Positions 6,536-9,576 of a stretch of 9,576 bases of DNA are shown here, in pieces (positions within the stretch are counted from its first letter, which is position 1; every line of letters begins with the position of its first letter). Both the position numbers and the translations under genes were made by a program. The stretch spans positions 1-9,576 of the forward strand of contig JAKAGL010000068.1 of NCBI GenBank assembly GCA_021815535.1, given 5' to 3'. This DNA is from a bacterium (GTDB lineage: Bacteria; Nitrospinota_A; UBA7883; JACRGQ01). The notes beneath the pieces are model-generated. The model was given only the letters and a program-made list of their open reading frames with translations, searched no databases and was not told where the DNA came from.

Positions 6536-9331
6536 ATGAAACTTAACAGACTTTATCTCGCCTGTTTCTTTATTTCCGGGGCGGCCGGGCTCATCTATCA
6601 GGTATGTTGGGTGCGCATTCTCTCGCTTGTCTTCGGCAATACCGTCTATGCCGTTTCAATGGTGGTGGCCGGATTCCTCTCCGGATTGGCTATTGGGAGC
6701 CATTATTGGGGTAAAAAGGCCGATACCGCAAAAACCCCATTGAAAATGTATGTGCTTATGGAGGCGGGGATTGCCGTTAGCGCGCTTGCCATCACATTGC
6801 TCATTACAGTGCTGGATAATGCGATTGTTTCCGTGATGACTCCCGAATCGGTGAACAGCGGCGGTTGGCTCATCATCAGATACGTTTTGGTTTTCATCAT
6901 CTTGCTCCCTCCCACGATGCTTATGGGGGGGACATTGCCCGTCATGGGAAGGATGGTGACCGGGAGCCTGGAAAGCATCGGATTGGACATCAGTTCGATC
7001 TACGCTTTTAATACCTACGGCGCGATGGCTGGGTCGTTTCTTTCCGGGTTTATCCTAATCCCGCAATTGGGCTTATGGGGCGCAATTGAGATTGCCCTCG
7101 GTCTCAATCTTTTGGTGGCCGCTGTTATCTGGCTTACCCGGGATAAGGACGCAAAAGAAGTAGTGGCAGTCCCGGTGGTAGAGGTGCGGCAAAAATCGTC
7201 ACCGAAATCGAAGAAAGCTAAAGGACAGAGCCGGGGCGAGGATCCAGGCTTTTCCGCCTCTTCATATCCGCGCGGCCGCGCCCTCATGCTTTTTGCCATG
7301 GCGGGATTTTGCTCGATGGCGTTCGAAGTTCTCTGGACGCGCGCCTTTTCGGTTTCCTTTAAGTCAACGGTTTATCTTTTCAGCAATTTGCTCACGGTCT
7401 TCCTCTTTGGAATGGCGGCAGGCAGCTGGTTTTTTGGCAGATTTTTAGACAAGCTAAAAGATCCAATGTGGCTGTTCGGCCTGGCCGAGGTGGGGATCGG
7501 CCTGCTGGGCTTGACCAGCATCGGCGTGTTGGCGAAGTCGGTGGATATGGCAATGTCATTTAGAACCATGTTTGGTGAAATGACCCTTGCCACGGATGCT
7601 TTTGTGATGTTTATCGTCATGGCAATCGCCTTTAGCCTGCCGACATTTCTGATGGGGCTGGCATATCCGCTCATCTGCCGGGTAACCACAAAAGAAATGG
7701 GTGTGTTGGGCGAGAACATGGGCGGCGTTTATGCTGTAGGTACGTTTGGAGGCATTGTTGGCGCAATTGTCAGCGGCTTCGGCCTCATTCCCCTTATCGG
7801 CGATCAGAAAGGCATCATAGTGGTTTCTGCGGTTGCCATGCTTGCCGGCATCATTGCCGTTTCGTCGTCCTTTCAGCGGAAGGCCATGGCGTGGGTGGTT
7901 CCGTTATCGGGATTTGCCATAATCATAACCATTGCGCTTACCGGAATATTCAACGTGGATATGGGGATCGGCCTCAAAACCGGCGACAAGCTGCTTTTCA
8001 CCCAGGAGGATGCCATTGGTACCGTGAAGGTGGCAGAGGAAAAGGCAAACGGGCCGCTGATGCTTTTGGTGAACAGCTATCAACTGGCCACCAGCGGCGA
8101 CGTTGCCGTACGCTTTGGCCACATGCCGCTATTACTTAAACCGGATGCCGAAAACGTTTTGGTGATCTCGCTCGGCTCCGGCATCACTTCCGGCGCAGTG
8201 GGGGGACATCCCGGCGTCAAGAGGATCGATTGCGTAGAGATAGTTCCTTCCTTGGTGGATGTGCAGCGCTTTTTCAGCAAAGATAATCACGACATTATTA
8301 AGGATAAGCGGTTTCATCTGACTATTTGGGACGGAGGACACTACGTCAGGATGACGAAGAAAAAGTACGATCTTGTGATCGCCGATCTTTTTCAGCCTGA
8401 TAGCGCGGGGGAGGGGAGCCTCTTCACGCTCGAACATTTCCGCAATGTGAAAGCAGCCCTGAAACCGGGGGGCGCAATGGCCCAATGGTTGCCTCTATAT
8501 CAATTGTCCCCAGAGAACCTGAAGGTAATACTTTATACATTCGCCACCGCTTTCGAGCATGTAACGGTATGGTATGGCGATGTCAATAGTCAGCAACCCA
8601 CCCTGTTGCTGATGGGATCCAGCGAACCGCTTAGCTTGCGGCCCGATCTGTTGGCATCGGCGCTCGATATTCCCGCCGTGAAGCGGGATATGATCGAAGC
8701 GGCCGACCCGCTGAGCCTGCTCAGCTTTTACGTGACGGACCGTGCCGGGGTAATGGATTTTACGCGCGGCGCCGAGCTGAACACGGATAACCGGCCGGTT
8801 ATAGAATTTACGGCTCCCAGATATATATGGAAGCGGCGGGAAAATGCAGTCATCAACTTCAAATCGCTTATTGGTATCAGGAAGAAGGTCACTCCCATGT
8901 TGGCGGCTGCTGAATCCGACCCAGAGTTGGTGAAGGCTATTGACCGCTATTTTGATGCCCGGACAAGCTTGTTGCTTGGCAGGGTCGATCACGCGATGAA
9001 CAACTATCCTGCGGAATATGAAAATTACCGGAAAGCCGGCAGTCTTGTTCCACGCGAACCTAACCTTTCTTTTTCAATATTCGATCTTGCCTATTTATAT
9101 TACCACCGACGGGATTATCAAGAAGCCGCCCCACTGTTCCAGTGGGCGGCACAGGTGGACAACCAATTGCCCGAGGCATTCTTTTATTTGGCCAAGTCGT
9201 ACCAATATCTTGGCATGAAGCAGGAGGCGATGAAAGCGATGCAGGAACTGGCCAAGTTGCATCCTGAAATTGCTGATAGCCTCATGGTGCCGCGTCCTGC
9301 CGCGCCAGTTGTACCGGAAAGCGTTCCGTAA
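6536..9331 (+). CDS. Membrane spermidine-synthase-like protein with TPR tail
   Basis: This 931-residue fusion starts with two homologous membrane blocks, about 5-201 and 249-445. Paired motifs mark the duplication: AAGLIYQVCWVRILS with FCSMAFEVLWTRAFS, PPTMLMGGTLPVMGR with LPTFLMGLAYPLICR, and IYAFNTYGAMAGSFLSGF with VYAVGTFGGIVGAIVSGF. A polar Lys/Ser-rich linker (about 202-247) separates them, and one more helix follows (about 450-471). Next is a spermidine-synthase-like Rossmann domain (about 484-700). It shows the SAM loop VLVISLGSGITSG (541-553), Glu568 in CVEIV, WDGGHY (598-603) and Asp617 in DLVIADLFQP, which aligns with the SpeE catalytic Asp. It lacks the GGGDGG motif of true polyamine synthases, so the acceptor substrate is uncertain. 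About two TPR-like repeats lie at 843-912. The gene begins 32 bp after the regulator, probably in the same operon, and has only a weak ribosome site. Membrane-linked synthases of this form are a known but poorly characterised family. Confidence 0.9.
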   Translation: MKLNRLYLACFFISGAAGLIYQVCWVRILSLVFGNTVYAVSMVVAGFLSGLAIGSHYWGKKADTAKTPLKMYVLMEAGIAVSALAITLLITVLDNAIVSVMTPESVNSGGWLIIRYVLVFIILLPPTMLMGGTLPVMGRMVTGSLESIGLDISSIYAFNTYGAMAGSFLSGFILIPQLGLWGAIEIALGLNLLVAAVIWLTRDKDAKEVVAVPVVEVRQKSSPKSKKAKGQSRGEDPGFSASSYPRGRALMLFAMAGFCSMAFEVLWTRAFSVSFKSTVYLFSNLLTVFLFGMAAGSWFFGRFLDKLKDPMWLFGLAEVGIGLLGLTSIGVLAKSVDMAMSFRTMFGEMTLATDAFVMFIVMAIAFSLPTFLMGLAYPLICRVTTKEMGVLGENMGGVYAVGTFGGIVGAIVSGFGLIPLIGDQKGIIVVSAVAMLAGIIAVSSSFQRKAMAWVVPLSGFAIIITIALTGIFNVDMGIGLKTGDKLLFTQEDAIGTVKVAEEKANGPLMLLVNSYQLATSGDVAVRFGHMPLLLKPDAENVLVISLGSGITSGAVGGHPGVKRIDCVEIVPSLVDVQRFFSKDNHDIIKDKRFHLTIWDGGHYVRMTKKKYDLVIADLFQPDSAGEGSLFTLEHFRNVKAALKPGGAMAQWLPLYQLSPENLKVILYTFATAFEHVTVWYGDVNSQQPTLLLMGSSEPLSLRPDLLASALDIPAVKRDMIEAADPLSLLSFYVTDRAGVMDFTRGAELNTDNRPVIEFTAPRYIWKRRENAVINFKSLIGIRKKVTPMLAAAESDPELVKAIDRYFDARTSLLLGRVDHAMNNYPAEYENYRKAGSLVPREPNLSFSIFDLAYLYYHRRDYQEAAPLFQWAAQVDNQLPEAFFYLAKSYQYLGMKQEAMKAMQELAKLHPEIADSLMVPRPAAPVVPESVP

Positions 9332-9370
9332 GCACGGCGGCCGATGATAGCGGGATGGCGGAGATGGAAT
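9332..9370. other. Convergent gap between operon end and dnaJ
   Basis: These 39 bp lie between two convergent stop codons. I see no convincing intrinsic terminator. A 4-bp CCGT/ACGG stem at 9327-9338 has no following T-run. Termination may be Rho-dependent or occur inside the neighbouring gene. Confidence 0.4.
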
Positions 9371-9576
9371 TCAGCTTCGCAGGCCGCTGAAGAGGCCGCC
9401 TTTCTTGACGTTCTCGCCGTTGACTTTGGCGTATTCGCGTAACAATGTTTCCTGCTCTTTTGAAAGCTTTTCTGGAACTTCGATCACCACTTGTACATGG
9501 AGGTCTCCCTTGGAGCGCCGTTGGAGGACTGGCATTCCTTCCCCTTTGATGCGGAAAAGTTTGTGGCTTGGTGTAC
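9371..9576 (-). CDS. dnaJ: Chaperone DnaJ, C-terminal end (cut by window edge)
   Basis: The 67 residues visible on the minus strand match the end of DnaJ (Hsp40): HKLFRIKGEGMPVLQRRSKG, then DLHVQVVIEVPEKLSKEQ and LLREYAKVNGE. This is the second half of C-terminal substrate-binding domain II (FR.KG.G.P... GDL.V.V.VE.P) plus the start of the dimerisation tail, ending KKGGLFSGLRS before TGA. The J domain, Gly/Phe linker and zinc-finger region lie outside the window, so full-length DnaJ is likely but a zinc-finger-less CbpA-type paralogue cannot be fully excluded. It is a cytoplasmic DnaK co-chaperone. It runs convergent to the sensing operon, and nothing here suggests a functional link. Confidence 0.9.
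   Translation of the reverse strand, partial: TPSHKLFRIKGEGMPVLQRRSKGDLHVQVVIEVPEKLSKEQETLLREYAKVNGENVKKGGLFSGLRS

Larger units (their letters stand above)
897..9331 (+). other. Predicted five-gene sensing operon
   Basis: The five rightward genes are separated by -4, +11, -4 and +32 bp, with no terminator-like hairpin plus T-run between them. ATGA overlaps couple binding protein to FGE-like protein, and kinase to regulator. The order is extracytoplasmic ligand binder, exported accessory, membrane kinase, DNA-binding regulator, membrane enzyme. The last gene is the least certain member because of its 32-bp gap and weak ribosome site. Confidence 0.75.

Noticed and set aside
8495..8992. 165-codon open frame on the minus strand
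   Set aside because: It lies antisense to the synthase-like gene, which continues in frame through the whole stretch into its TPR tail. It has no recognisable motifs.
9381..9405. GGCCGC...GGCCGCC followed by TTTCTT as a possible terminator
   Set aside because: The arms pair over only about 4-5 bp, the T-run is interrupted, and the site lies inside the dnaJ coding end.

Overview
The window looks like an ordinary chromosomal segment from a Gram-negative bacterium of intermediate GC content. Exported proteins carry Sec or lipoprotein signals, and the signalling genes resemble those common in Deltaproteobacteria, Nitrospinota and Nitrospirota. That lineage guess rests on gene style only and is tentative. 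I saw no IS elements, CRISPR arrays, tRNA or rRNA genes, phage genes or obvious long repeats.

Layout. On the left, two genes run leftwards. A secreted formylglycine-generating-enzyme (FGE/SUMF1)-like protein lies at 188-832 and appears to start at a TTG behind a perfect AAGGAGG. After it comes the N-terminal piece of a small lipoprotein (1-141), cut by the window edge. A 64-bp divergent intergenic region separates these from five rightward genes that are tightly packed and probably one operon (897-9331). They encode a Leu/Ile/Val-type periplasmic binding lipoprotein; a second exported FGE-like protein (ATGA overlap); a membrane sensor histidine kinase (11-bp gap); an NtrC-type response regulator (ATGA overlap); and a 931-residue membrane protein that joins a duplicated transporter-like region, a spermidine-synthase-like domain and C-terminal TPRs (32-bp gap). 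At the right edge the C-terminal end of dnaJ is read leftwards, convergent with the operon.

How they may work together (inference). The operon looks like an extracytoplasmic sensing pathway. The tethered binding protein and the FGE-like protein would sit outside the inner membrane. The kinase has a large periplasmic Cache-like domain and would carry the signal to the regulator, which controls DNA targets unknown from this window. The membrane aminopropyltransferase-like protein could be the effector or a co-regulated enzyme. No ABC permease or ATPase genes accompany the binding protein, so a sensing role is more likely than plain uptake.

The most striking points are these. The NtrC-type regulator has lost its GAFTGA loop, its Walker B Asp-Glu and one arginine finger, while keeping its receiver domain, Walker A and DNA-binding domain. 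Both FGE-like proteins lack the catalytic cysteine pair and carry Asp and Ala at the two positions instead. The synthase-like domain lacks the standard polyamine-synthase glycine motif.
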